From Steromphala cineraria (Eukaryota > Mollusca > Gastropoda > Trochida > Trochidae), in the NCBI GenBank assembly GCA_916613615.1, contig OU744728.1, forward strand, positions 34,370,450-34,434,449: a DNA stretch of 64,000 bases, written 5' to 3'. The notes under the pieces are model-generated. The model was not told the origin of the DNA. It was given only the letters and a program-made list of their open reading frames with translations, and did not search any database. The stretch's first letter is position 1. Every line of letters begins with the position of its first letter. A program made the translations under genes and the position numbers. Of the stretch, positions 46,877 through 58,271 are shown in pieces.

Positions 46877-49800
46877 GTTTGTATTATTGACTGAATAATT
46901 TCGTGAAACTGGTGTATGCATAGTGTTGACGCATATATCATCTAGATTCAAAGTTAACTGATACCCGAGTTATACTGTGTAATATGGAGAAAAACAGTCT
47001 ACCACGAAAGTTCGAGATCTTTCCTTGCTCATTGTCTATGAAAATAACATATTCTGGTCCCGAATAAACTCTAAATTAAGTAGAATAACTTCATGTTTGG
47101 TGCAGTGACCATGGTTATGAGGTTAGCGACGCCATTTTGTTATGACTCAGAAGGTCCAGGATGATTATTGCAGTTTATTTCGATAATGTAGTCATTTCAA
47201 AGTGTCATATGTTTAAATTGACATATTCATACGACAGGCGTATCCTTGCACTGTTAAAATAACTAAAAATATAACGATTTGTTGACGCTGGAGTACAAAA
47301 TGTTTCAAGTCGCACTTGACAAATTTCTGAGGTGCATAATTATTCAGTCGTCGATGAGTATGTAAAATTTGATAAATCAGTTGTAGTATATAGTTAAATT
47401 AAAACAACGCAGCTTATATTTCTTCTGTTTTGGTGAAACAAGACTGTGCTATCTCGCATGTACTGAATGATTTCTTTTTAAGCTTATAGCAGAGACATGT
47501 AGGGAAGACATTACTAGGGAAGTTGCAGTGGTGACTGTGGTCTATGGTAAAACTACAGACCTTGGAGATACAGTGCCGTGCCAAAGTCTTGCAACAAATG
47601 TTATTTTCCCATAAGATCCACATAGTATAAATAATATTCATGATCATGACAGTGAATAGAACTTAAAACTGAGCATGTATGTAGTCTAACACCTTATGAT
47701 CATGTTCATAAGTTTCAATTTCATTAATTTTTAGCAATGTTATGGAAAACGGCAAAATTATGATTTGTTATTCCTCACTTCAACCATTATGTAAGCAGCA
47801 GAAAAATTATGCAAACTCAAGTGATCTTTTTACCATTTCTTTAAAAAACATTGTATCCGAAATTGTGTACGTGTTGCAGAGTAGATTTTCTATTTCCATG
47901 TCCATTTTCAGTCAATGATATTTCAAAATGTGGCAATTAAAAATGACGTTTTTGCAATACTTTTGGCACGGCCCTGTACAAGACCTTATGAGTTATGATA
48001 GGAATATAAATGGTGTGTGAAATCAATTTGTTTCATTGGTGAAAGCCTAGAGCTGAATTGAAAGGATTTACAAAATTTCAGTGATGTGCATGACCTATGT
48101 AATGTATGAGAGCACGTGCCAAAGACTTAATGTAGAAGCACCCACTAGTGTGCTTATCTTTGAAAGGAGATGTGTCGGATGAAAATAGGTATTTTTCGTG
48201 TTTGCCAGCAAAAGTTAATGTTCACATAACCACAAACATATTTCACTATTTTCCTTGGAATATAGAAAGTCTGATTACAATATTGTGTAGTGCGTTAAGG
48301 TCGCTACTCAAATATGTTTAGTTTGGTAATGAAAGCCGTGTTTGAATGCCACTTTTGATGGGCCGCTTGGACCAATCTGACAACAAACGAGTGAATGCAT
48401 GACTGGTCACGCCCCCATTTTGTGACGTCATAAACAGAATCAGCCTCGTTATCTATACATCTATCGTAACAATACCACAGGAAAACACCCTAATAATTAA
48501 CGATTTTCAGAAAATGTTTTCCACTCATTCAGATAAATCATTTGAAGATGTAACACTACTAAGCATTTGGTGTAAAAAAGATATCCACATCAATGGTAAT
48601 TAAACAATTATTTAGGCGGTATTTCCATTGAAATAATGATGCGTTACTCTGTATAATCTGTTTATTACGTCACACCCGCGCAAGTTTTATGGTCCCTAAC
48701 CCAGGTCGTTTTTTCACAGCCGATAATTACGTTGTCTAAATGAAAGGCTAATTAAAGGTGTTTATTGGACAAATTAACACAAATTAAGTCCAGCTTTTAT
48801 TTTTTTGAAAAATCTTTGAACGAAAATCGAGAAGTAGTATGGTCGAGGTTAGTTGATGTTTAAAGTTAAACTTTTGGAAACGATAGTTTTAAACACCAAT
48901 ATTAGTATTGCTCAAAATCATCAATGCAACCATTGGCAAAAGTGCACCAATTAATCTCCCTTTGCTGCAAAGGAGATGAATGCATCATCGAGGCAGCAAA
49001 ACAGTAAAGAAATGTGGACAGACAACTGTTTTTAGCATGTAACATATTCTTGAAACAAAAATGATTTCATCCAGTGACATCCACCTGACCAACAGTCTGA
49101 ATCAACACTATTGAAAACATTTTTACATTGTAAAAATGTCATATGCAAAAAAGTGAATATGCAGTGCATATCTACATACTCATGCAACAAAATCATTAAA
49201 AACCTAAATAGTTAAAAAGCTAAGAACAGATGTACACAGACATTTTCTTTCAAGATCTCTTGCCTATTGTATGCAACAGTTTATTATCACGTATTTGAAC
49301 CTGAGATTGTCCTCCTTGCTTATAACTACATCATTGTTTAACCATGTGTGTGCATCCATCACTTTTGCCTAGTTTTGATGTCATGTTTGCATTTTATTTT
49401 TAATTGAATTACAGTAATGACATTAAAACTGCAAAAGTTATGTATGCACTTTTTTCTCAGCCTTCATACTTCATGGATGCGCCAGACTAACATGTTAATT
49501 GACATCAAAATACAGTAATTTATTGAGTAGTACAAGTTCTGGTTTTAAGAAGACTCATCCTGTCTCGGGGTACGAACATTACGCTAACTCCGCTAATCTG
49601 TACCCTGGGCTCAGAAGCTATATAGATATTCGCTTGCGCGGGCCGACTTAGATATAGCCACTCAAATCATTTTCTCGCCACCTTCTGGATCAAATTTCGA
49701 CCAGAAAATGATTCGATTGGCTATATCCCAAGTCGGGCCACGCGAGCGAATCTAGCTGCCAAGCCAAGGGTACAGATTAGTGGACAGGATGAAGAAGACG

Positions 49801-52800
49801 AGTCAAAATAATTAAGTTGTAATACGGACATGACATAATGCAAAATAAATCAAATAGGGTTTGTGTCATGAAACATTCAAGTTCAATGGTTACATAGTTC
49901 CAATTTGTTACAGCCTGTCTAAATATCATCTGTAATAATGGTTTTGGAGGTGATAATGTGTAAAAGAAAGAAAAGGGAGCTTCTATTTGAAGGGGGTAGC
50001 AATCAAAGGGCAGTACTGTACTCTCCATGTTGTCGAAATCATGTTGTCAAGATAAGTACTAAATCAAGGTGTGTTCTGAACCTGGTAAATTAATAGAAAA
50101 TGAAACTTCAGTTTTTCCAATGCTCAACTCTTTACTTTCAGAAATGGTTGATTCAATGAAGTCGGTTGCCAAGATGCAAATTGAACTTTCAGTGGAGGAG
50201 CGCAACCTTCTGTCTGTTGCATACAAAAATGTGATAGGAGCCAGACGAGCTTCATGGCGGATAGTTAGTAGTATGGAACAGAAACAGGATAGCGAGAAAG
50301 GATCGAGCAAGGATGACAACGCAGGCAAGAGAGAACTAATTATCCAGTACAGGACTAAAGTAGGTATTGTTAAACTAACAAAGCCCAACTTTTAAATCTT
50401 TTAAATGACTTTCAGTGTAAGCCAAAATGTTTTGCATTCATTCAGAGTGTCTGTCCGTTTCCAAGAACTTTGTCCTGAATGTATCTCCTAAACTACACAT
50501 GCTAGCTTCACCAAACTTCATAAAACAAGTCAAACATGATATCTAGTTCTGACTTTTGAGAGTTAGACCAGTATTATAACAGTACTTCAGATTTATGCAA
50601 ATTCTTGTGGGTAACTGTAGCCTGAGCTAGCCTCTCTCTCAGAAATCTGAGGGGTTAATTTCTTTTTGAAGGGGCCAAAGGAAAATAACATAACTTTTCC
50701 TGGTTACTGGGACGAACTTACGATAACATACATACAAGGCTTTGCCTTTTAGGGCTTATGGCATGGTGTCCATCGTCCGTCCTTCCATCCGTCAGTAAAC
50801 TTTGTGGAATTTTGACTTCTCCAGAACCATAAGGCCTAGAAAGCTGAAACTGGGTGTACAGACTTGTTGACTACTGAGGATCAGGTTGGGTACACCCACT
50901 GATCGGGATATTATATCCCAATCGGGATGTAGTCATGTGTTTTCTGATTTTAAAGGAAATGGTGAATTTCCGCATAAGAGGAGAAGCTGGAAAAGAATGT
51001 TCACATTGAAACAAATTTATTATGATGCTTTGAAATTTTTTTGCTAATGTAAAAAAATGTTAGTTCTAAAATGGAACTAAAATAAAAGTTTACTTTAAGT
51101 TGAATAATCCTTATTGAAAATGTACTATTCAGCATCAGTTTCCACTAATTAGATGACATTTTAAGAAAATAGTCAAATGTCTTGAAATCCTTGATGTATT
51201 ATACTAAAAGTTCATTTTGTCAAGCTGAACATTGGCACATCATCTCCCTCTTCACGTTTGCATGAAACACTTTCTTGCGAAAATTTATAGTATTTGAAAT
51301 AATTTAAGAAGTAAATAAATATATCCCGATTGGGATATAATGAAATATCCCAAACGGGATATAATATCCCGATCAGTGGGTGTACCCAACCTGAGGATTA
51401 TAAATTGTAGCTTTGGTGGCCCTGTGGCCCCTAATATAAGGGCCACAGGGGCCACAATCTAAAACATATTTTCATCTTCTGTTCTCTAGAAGCATAAGGC
51501 CTAGAAAGCTGAAACTGTGTGTACAGACTCCTTTGACTAGTGAGGATTATTTATTGTAGCTTTGGCCACACCTTAAAAACATATTTTCATCTTCTCTAGA
51601 AGCATAAGGCCTAGAAAGCTGAAACTTTGTGTACAGGCTCCTTGACTAGTGAGGATTTTAGACTGTAGCTTTGTTTGCCCTGTGGCCCCTAATAAGGACC
51701 ACAGGGGCCACACCCTGAAAACATGTTTTCTGAGGAACTAACCCATGGTATTCATAGACTATCATAATTGTGATATCACTGCTTTCCTTGCTAATTCTGT
51801 TTTCCAAGTATGGCTGACAGCAGTGAATTTCAACAAGAAAGTGTATGTAGCATCCTTCTGAGGTTTTTTTGTTTTGTTTTGTTTTCAGATAGAGAAGGAA
51901 TTAAATGACATTTGTAATGCAGTTTTAAATTTGCTGCAAGAGTTTCTGATTCCAGCAGCAACAACTGGAGAGTCAAAAGTTTTCTACTATAAAATGTAAG
52001 TAATTAAATATTGAATGTATTATGATCTCTGAGTTTGAGAAAATATATATTGAAAACTTGTGTAATTGCTATTGCAGAGGTGTCATATTATTTTAATATG
52101 TTCCTGCGGTGGAATTTTCAAACTGGCCTATTCTGTAACCAAAATGTGTGCATCACTTCAGTAAGTGTTATAATTCTCGACTCCTCTGTGTCAGGAAGAG
52201 TTGACCTTATTGCACAGCTAATGGCAACCGATCTGACAGGATTCTGTTTACTTGCTCAATAAGTGCTTCTAAACATTGTGTACAGACTCCTTGACTAGTA
52301 GGGCTGGGACGATACACCTATCTTGCGATCCGATACGTATCGCAATACTGAGGTCACGATCTGATATGTATCACGATACTTTTCATTAAAATATATGAAA
52401 TAAAGTTAGTGATAATTGATTTATTTTTGCACAATTGAAATAAATAACATAAACATTAATAGATTTTAGATTAAAATTCAATTTAACATCTTTGTTGACT
52501 TAATTCACTTCCTTAACTTCACTGTGTTTCTTATAAAGTCAAAAATTGAAAAAAAAAATTGACAGCTGTTCTCAACATTTTGCTACATTATATTTTGAGA
52601 TCTTTGAGAAATTGAAAACTTGGAACTGAATATCCAAATGTTCATTATGTTATGTTTCAGAAATGCAATCAAAATAAGACATTAAATAATGAAAGTTTAA
52701 AGTAGCTTGTCAACATCATTGACACTGAGTCAGAGGTATGATGCATCAAACCTGACAGTGCTCTGAAATATTCTGATAATTAACAGCAAACATTAAAGAG

Positions 52801-55800
52801 CAATTAACACAACTATGAAACTATGTGTCTTGTTAACTTTTTATGTTTTTAATGAATATATACATTGTAAAATAGATAATTATCAAATAATACGTTATTG
52901 TAAAATATTCATGTATCGTTAACTTCATGTACTGCAGATTTTGGCAGATGTAACATTGATATGTGGCTTCTATTGCTTCCTCGATCGGGATTTGAAAAAC
53001 CTGATTTTCAAAATATTATCAAGAACCATCTGATCACTTGAGAAGGCTTGTTGTCCATTTCAATGGTTTAATATGACATATTTACAAACTAATTTATCAT
53101 ATTTAATCGAAGTTCAAACAAATCTTTGTCAAATATTCACTCAAGAAAGAACTTGGAATCTCAATCGTAATGTCTTGACGACATATAACATTATTAATAT
53201 TCTTTCGTGCTCATTATTATAATTTTGAAAGTTTTTCTTCAAATTATATTTACATAAATATTTCAACTGCATGTTTTTTTGAAAAAGTAAAATATTAGAA
53301 AATATTGAACAAAGTTTCAATATCAAGACATTTAATATTGTATTGACAATATGTTGCCATGAAATTACGACCAGTTTCGTCATCCTTTTGAAATAGAATT
53401 ACTGATTGGTTGCCTACCCTTTTCTTGGCCAATGAAAAGGCTTATAACAAATGTATCTCTACAAGTAAAATACATGCAGCAAAAGCATTTGACTGAATTC
53501 ACGTTCCTTTTGTTTGAGAATAATATGTTATCTGATTAAAACAAACAAAAAACACCGCAAGTGAGCGCTTACAATTTCTTTTATCATTCTTTTGTTTTGA
53601 TGTACATATGGAAAAAGTGTTGGTTGATAAGAAAACCAGAATAACAGTCAAATGTATCGATGTCAAGTTGTCAACTTTCAACTCGCATCAATGAATTTAC
53701 ATCTTAGTTGGGGTCTCTGCGGTTAAAGCCCACCAATATATTTTTTAGCTCACCTTTACAAAGTAAATGTGAGCTTATGTCGTGGCGCTTTGTCTGTCGT
53801 CCGTCTGTCCGTAAACTTTCACGAAAAAGACTACTCCTCCTAAACGAATCCAGATATCATTCTCAATTTCTGAAATTATAGTATGTTATATCCATGGTGA
53901 TTCCTCACAGGAAGGTAGACGTTTCAGTTTTGAGAATCCAATATGGCCGCCATGGCAGCCATATTGAATTTTCAATTAGATTTCACGAAAAGGACTACCC
54001 CTTCTAAACCAATATAGATATCATTCTGAAATTGTATTATGTTATACCTATGGTGATTCCGCACAGAAAGGTAGACGTTTCAGTTTTGAGAATCCAATAT
54101 GGCCGCCATGGCAGCCATATTGAATTTTCAATTAGATTTCATGAAAAAGACTACTTCTCCTAAACCAATCTAGATACCATTTTTAAATTGTAGTATGTTA
54201 TACCTTTAGTGATTCCGCACAGAAAGGTAGACGTTTCAGTTTTGAGAATCCAAGATGGCCGCGATAGCAGCCATATTGACTTTTCAGCTGCAGATGACAC
54301 ATCATTTTAATTTTAAGCTTTCATCAAGTGATCACTCGCACCATATAAATCCTCTAATTTGAACTTACTAATCATAATATTATCTTGAATATGGAATATT
54401 TAAGATTGTCATGCAAGTTGTTCTATATTTTTAAGTGTTTCTAAAATAAATTAAGATGAAAGACAAACATAATTAATTAATTTGTTTAAAATCTTTTTGG
54501 CAACTAGCTGCAAAAACCCAATCACATTAAACATGTTAAATTTAAACAATGGTATCTCCCTTATATTCCTTTAAATACCACACATAAGGGTTCAACCAGA
54601 GTTCAAATATTTCTGTTGAGTCAACTATACTTTTCTAATACACATCCCAATACAGGCTGCTAGCATCAGTGTCAGCTGCTAGTCTGTTGCATGATCAACC
54701 TGACCCAATTGATATGGTTAGAGCATTATGCTATATGGCCATGTGTATGCAATAAGAGTTATGGAAATTAGACTTGTATTCTCATGACAGTGATATGTTC
54801 TTTCTAAGAATAACAACTTACACAAAACTTGTCAACAATAAGCTTATGATAAGTTGATGTGGAAAGAGATATTTTGCGTCAGGTTCCAGTTCCTGTGTTT
54901 TACTCATATTTGTACCATTTCTTTATCTAACATAAGTTCTTCTTGACACAAAATCAATTTAGGACATAAGCTAACTATGTTTTGTGAAATTATATATATT
55001 TTTCACAACAATGCATGTTCTCTCCCGTCAAGTCTTTAAATACCACACATAAGGGCTTAGCCAGAGTTCAGGTTTACATGCTCAGCACACTATGCTTCTC
55101 CAAATACACAAATTGCTACACTCTCCTTAAAAACATGATGGCAGCCATTATCAATTATCATATATAAAAGATGGTTACACAATTAAACCATATTACCACA
55201 TCATTCATTTTAAGGTGAGCTTCTGTACCCTTGGTACTTTTATTAGATATATTGTTTGGCAGGCGCCCGGGGATATGATAAAGTGACAAATCACTTTCAA
55301 ATATTACTGGTCGATACTTTTAAACTTTTTTCATGTTGGGATCGATACTTGTATCGACGATTCGTGATGATAAAGATCGTGATCCACCGATGCATCGGTA
55401 TTTCGTCCCTGCCCTGTAGACTAGTGAAGGTTATGATGTATATATCAACAAGAAGAGCGTTAAATTATCTTAATTTATTTGCACATTCCTGCTTAGTAAT
55501 AAAGATCTTATCAGGCTTGAAATAAAGACAGCATCTATATTGTTGTAAATAGGCCACGGGGATAAATTGGTCTTGGGACTATTCATCACCTTCAGGTTCA
55601 ATCCCTATATGTGCCCTTTAATAGTAAAACCTATTAATAAATTTAGTTACAAGGTTTCAATGAAAACAGATTATCATTAAAACTGTTTACTCCAAAATTA
55701 ATCAACTTTCCCGAAATGTTTATAAATTTTACTATTTGAAATTCTTTGAACTTTGTGGGAAGCTGGGTTCTACACAAGAACAAGAAAACTGATATTTACA

Positions 55801-58271
55801 ATTACTATTCTTTATGATTGCAGGAAAGGGGACTACCATAGGTACTTAGCAGAATTCGCCACAGGAAATGGCAGGAAACAGTCTGCTGAGGATAGTTTAG
55901 TGGCTTACAAAGCTGCAAGTGATATTGCCATGCAAGAGCTGCCACCAACACATCCTATCCGACTTGGTCTAGCCCTTAACTTCTCAGTATTTTACTATGA
56001 GATCCTCAACTCCCCAGACAGGGCATGTAGGCTGGCCAAGGCTGCATTTGATGATGCCATTGCCGAGTTGGACACATTGTCTGAAGAGAGCTACAAAGAT
56101 TCCACGCTTATAATGCAGTTACTGAGGGATAATCTTACTCTTTGGACATCAGATATGCAGGCTGAAGGTAAATTTGCTGATTTTTTTTATGCAACAGAAA
56201 TGTAGTCAAGTTTGCAGGGTTCAAATTATCTCTAGTTCGGTAGTCTATGGTTTGCAGAAAATATGCTGCGTAGAATGCTAGTAGAATTACTTTACTTGTA
56301 TTCTTGAAGGACTAGTTAAAATATTCAGACAATGTTTATTTCAGTGTTTTTAGCAAGCTGGAATGTGTTACTTCTGTTAGTTTAAAAGTTACTTGTCTGA
56401 ATGGCTTATACTGTGATATGTCCAATTTTGTACCCTGTGTTTAGTTCCCACTCGTCAGTCTAACTTCCTGCCGTTTTCTTGAGCTAATCAGCGGACCTAA
56501 ATTAGTATTACAACTTGAGACATGGTACTCCAGGGGACAAAATTAGTCCATTTGTATGAGCACTAGCTCAAAGATATTTTGACTAGCCAAATACACCTAT
56601 ATAATGATTGATCGTATTTTCTTTAAATTCAACTAGTCCTTCGGACTACCAATAATTGCACTTTGCTAGCCCAGCATCTTTTTCACTAGCCAATGCCATT
56701 GGTTACCGGGCTAGTGCAAATTTCGAACACTGTCACACACAATTATTCAAGGAGATAGCTGATGTCATTCTTGTTGATTGGATCTTTGATAGTTAGTGAC
56801 AACTCAATAAAGGCAGGGATAGAAATCCAACTTTTTAGCTCATCTGGCCTGTAAGGCCCGATGGGCTTATGGCAAGGCATGGTGTCCATCTGTCCGTCCG
56901 TCCGTAAACTTTGTGGAATTTCGACTTCTTCTCCAGAACCATAAGGCCTAGAAAGCTGAAACCTTGTGTACAGACTTCTTGGTTAGTGAGGATTATGAAT
57001 TGTAGCTTTTGTGGCCTTGCGACCCCTAATAAGGGTCATACCCTTAAAACCTATATTCATATTCTTCTCCAGAAGCATAAGGCCTAGAAAGCTGAAACTA
57101 ATTGCCTAGGATTGGTGACCCTGTGGCCCCAACAAAGGGGGAACCAAATTGGCCACACTCTACAGCATAATTGAATATGAAGCCTGATGAGCTACAGAGC
57201 CAATGGCTCTATTTTCTTAAATATGAGTGGAATGTTTCAATTGAAATGAAAAATACCATGTTAGACTTTTATTAACCCTTTACATACTGCAAAAAAAATT
57301 AAAAGTTGCTTATAACACCAAAGATATTTGTTGGTAACATGTTGCTTAAATACCCCAGCCATTTTCTGGCCTCAATACCAGAGAAAAAGAAAAAAAGAAA
57401 AAAAAATCATAAAAAGATTAAAAGATTAAAAGAAGCTTTGTGTTGAAAATAACTTCATATGGTGATAATAAACTAAGAATAAGGTAAGACATTTAATATT
57501 TCCATCATTCTGTGTCCAGATATATATGTTTAATTGAAAAATGAAAAAATCTAATATAATTAAATAATATCAAGACTATCGTCAGATTTGGAATAATGAA
57601 AATAAATTTGAATGCCATTCAATACATTTTTGTTCAACAAGTATTTCTATGAACTGTAATTAGTAAATAATCAGTCTTATAAAAACAAATCTTTTTTTGT
57701 AGATCTAGAAAATTAAATCAATTCATCTCAATGTGTTGATATCATGATTTGTCATTAAACTAACTTTTTCCAAAAACTTTATGATTTTGACAGAAAATAT
57801 TCAAAATAATGATAGATTTCCACTGCAATGATGTAAATTTTCATTAAAATACATTACTTTTATCTAAAGTTGGTCATTTTTCTCAACATCCCCTATTGCG
57901 CATAGAAGCGTCATTGAGGATACATTGATTCCAAAGAGCGCGCTTGTAGGCGTCACTGAGTGACTGGAGCTGTTACATCAGCGCGCCTCAATGTGTCAAT
58001 GGGTTGTAGAAGCAACTTATATCTTGCGCTTGTATGCGCTATCAGTATGTAAAGGGTTAAGTAACTCAGATCGGTTGTGTCCGTCTTTGCAATAGTAAGA
58101 ATATCCTACATCTAATAATTTCAAGAGACACCAAGTCAAAAGGGAGGACCCCCTCTAGGAATACTGGAAGTGTATGCAAGTTTGAACAATACACAAAAAA
58201 CTTATCTGATTTCAGGTGAGGAACAGTCCAAGGATCAACTTCAGGATGTGGATGGAGAAGATGGATCGTAA
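46789..58271 (+). CDS. YWHAE: 14-3-3 protein epsilon (5 coding exons, 270 aa, complete)
   Basis: Joined exons 46789-46876, 50142-50359, 51889-51995, 55824-56167 and 58216-58271 give an uninterrupted 270-codon frame ending TAA. 14-3-3 proteins are cytoplasmic dimers of nine helices that bind phosphoserine/threonine motifs in many signalling partners. Diagnostic stretches are [59 protein letters not shown] (Arg-Tyr of the phosphate pocket), [20 protein letters not shown] and [11 protein letters not shown]. The acidic tail [16 protein letters not shown] and the VFYYKMKGDYHRY context identify the epsilon type. It is ~15 residues longer than the vertebrate protein (255 aa), from an N-terminal STAGETAHT extension and an insert after helix 3 ([16 protein letters not shown]). 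All introns are GT-AG with matching phases. Confidence 0.98.
47581..47976. mobile_element. Tc1/mariner-like MITE, 396 bp, TA target duplication
   Basis: The left end is TA|CAGTGCCGTGCCAAAGTCTTG and the right end is the complement of CAGGGCCGTGCCAAAAGTAT followed by TA. The ~22-bp imperfect terminal inverted repeats start CAG, as in Tc1-type elements. It is non-coding, in YWHAE intron 1. Confidence 0.85.
49549..49793. repeat. foldback element (~245 bp) in YWHAE intron 1
   Basis: The left arm (CTAATCTGTACCCTGGGCT, ATTCGCTTGCGCGGGCCGAC, ATAGCCACTCAAATCATTTT) pairs with the right arm (AAAATGATTCGATTGGCTAT, GTCGGGCCACGCGAGCGAAT, AGGGTACAGATTAG). The loop is ~26 bp near 49678-49703. The outermost CATCCTGTC / GACAGGATG also pair, with an unpaired ~20 nt in the left arm. 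Confidence 0.82.
50142..50359 (+). CDS. YWHAE: YWHAE exon 2
   Basis: Encodes [20 protein letters not shown] through [20 protein letters not shown] and QYRTK. The acceptor is ACTTTCAG and the donor AAAGTAGGT. It contains the Lys of the phosphate pocket and the dimer helices. Confidence 0.97.
50737..51735 (+). mobile_element. family A repeat, copy A4 (decayed ends), interrupted
   Basis: Recognised by GGGCTTATGGCATGGTGTCC, CGTCCGTCCTTCCATCCGTC and repeated units with AGAAGCATAAGGCCTAGAAA and GGCCCCTAATATAAGGGCC. The 5' hairpin and 3' end are eroded. It hosts the 508-bp inverted-repeat element. Confidence 0.75.
50884..51391. mobile_element. 508-bp non-autonomous DNA element, 36-bp perfect terminal inverted repeats
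   Basis: Begins GGTTGGGTACACCCACTGAT and ends with its exact complement. The perfect match runs 36 bp, through CGGGATATTATATCCC. Further CGGGATAT/ATATCCCG palindromes lie just inside both ends. Flanks are GAGGATC on the left and (after one T) GAGGATT on the right, a probable 7-8-bp target duplication. The interior (50935-51310) is AT-rich and non-coding. Confidence 0.93.
51889..51995 (+). CDS. YWHAE: YWHAE exon 3
   Basis: Encodes [20 protein letters not shown] and [16 protein letters not shown]. The acceptor follows a TTTTG-repeat pyrimidine tract (GTTTTCAG). The donor is ATGTAAGT, and the Met codon is split. Confidence 0.97.
52299..55416. mobile_element. hAT-like non-autonomous element (1.6 kb without its nested insert)
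   Basis: The left end is TAGGGCTGGGACGATAC and the right end is the complement of CAGGGCAGGGACGAAATACC. The flanks TTGACTAG and TAGACTAG form an 8-bp duplication with one mismatch, the size expected for hAT. Short ATCGATA-type palindromes lie inside each end. No transposase was seen. Family B copy B2 is inserted within it. Confidence 0.85.
53741..55244 (+). mobile_element. family B repeat, copy B2, 1.5 kb
   Basis: Same ends as B1: 5' AGCTCACCTTTACAAAGTAAATGTGAGCT hairpin (longest run shown as arms AGCTCAC/GTGAGCT) and 3' AAGGTGAGCT with GTACC...GGTAC. A short GTCY tract and three 156-bp units (53815-54290) with AATATGGCCGCCATGGCAGC are followed by a 3' body that parallels B1 but lacks ~1.5 kb. 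It is nested in the hAT-like element. Confidence 0.92.
55824..56167 (+). CDS. YWHAE: YWHAE exon 4
   Basis: Encodes [20 protein letters not shown] through [40 protein letters not shown] and [16 protein letters not shown]. This is the largest exon and holds the phosphopeptide groove. The acceptor is GATTGCAG and the donor AAGGTAAAT. Confidence 0.98.
56532..56732. mobile_element. probable hAT-like MITE, ~200 bp
   Basis: The left CAGGGGACAAAATTAGTCC and the complement of the right end, CAGTGTTCGAAATTTGCACT, are imperfect inverted repeats starting CAG. Inside are several ACTAG and CTAGTCCTTCGGACTA words. No clear 8-bp duplication, so the assignment is tentative. Confidence 0.5.
56832..57215 (+). 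mobile_element. family A repeat, copy A6
   Basis: 5' hairpin AGCTCATCTGGCCTGTAAGGCC then GATGGGCT, GTCCGTCCGTCCGT, one to two internal units, the 3' arm GATGAGCT and hairpin AGAGCCaatGGCTCT. Both ends are present. Confidence 0.92.
57276..58056. mobile_element. piggyBac-type MITE, 781 bp, TTAA target duplication
   Basis: TTAA then CCCTTTACATACTG (57272-57289) on the left, and CAGTATGTAAAGGG then TTAA (58043-58060) on the right. The terminal repeats are perfect for 14 bp and start CCC, like the big element in FTSJ3, but of different sequence (CCCTTTACATACTG versus CCCTTACGATGCGG). It is non-coding, with GCG-rich words (CGCGCTTGTAGGCGTCA, TTGCGCTTGTATGCGC) near the right end. Confidence 0.92.
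58216..58271 (+). CDS. YWHAE: YWHAE exon 5 (acidic tail, stop TAA)
   Basis: Encodes [21 protein letters not shown], the variable acidic C-terminal tail, with the GEEQ start shared by epsilon proteins. The acceptor is GATTTCAG. It is phase-compatible with exon 4 (split Gly codon). Confidence 0.93.

Larger units (their letters stand above)
46877..50141. other. YWHAE intron 1
   Basis: 3.3-kb intron holding a Tc1-like MITE (47581-47976) and a foldback element (49549-49793). A TTAGCGACGCCATTTTG YY1-like motif lies at about 47120. The remainder has no recognised feature. Confidence 0.85.
50360..51888. other. YWHAE intron 2
   Basis: 1.5-kb intron, mostly a decayed family A copy (about 50737-51735) that is interrupted by the element at 50884-51391. 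Confidence 0.85.
51996..55823. other. YWHAE intron 3
   Basis: 3.8-kb intron. A family A fragment (52262-52298 and 55425 onward, ACATTGTGTACAGACTCCTT) is split by a hAT-like element, which is itself split by family B copy B2. Confidence 0.85.
56168..58215. other. YWHAE intron 4
   Basis: 2.0-kb intron with a hAT-like MITE (56532-56732), family A copy A6 and a piggyBac-type MITE (57276-58056). The rest has no recognised feature. Confidence 0.85.
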
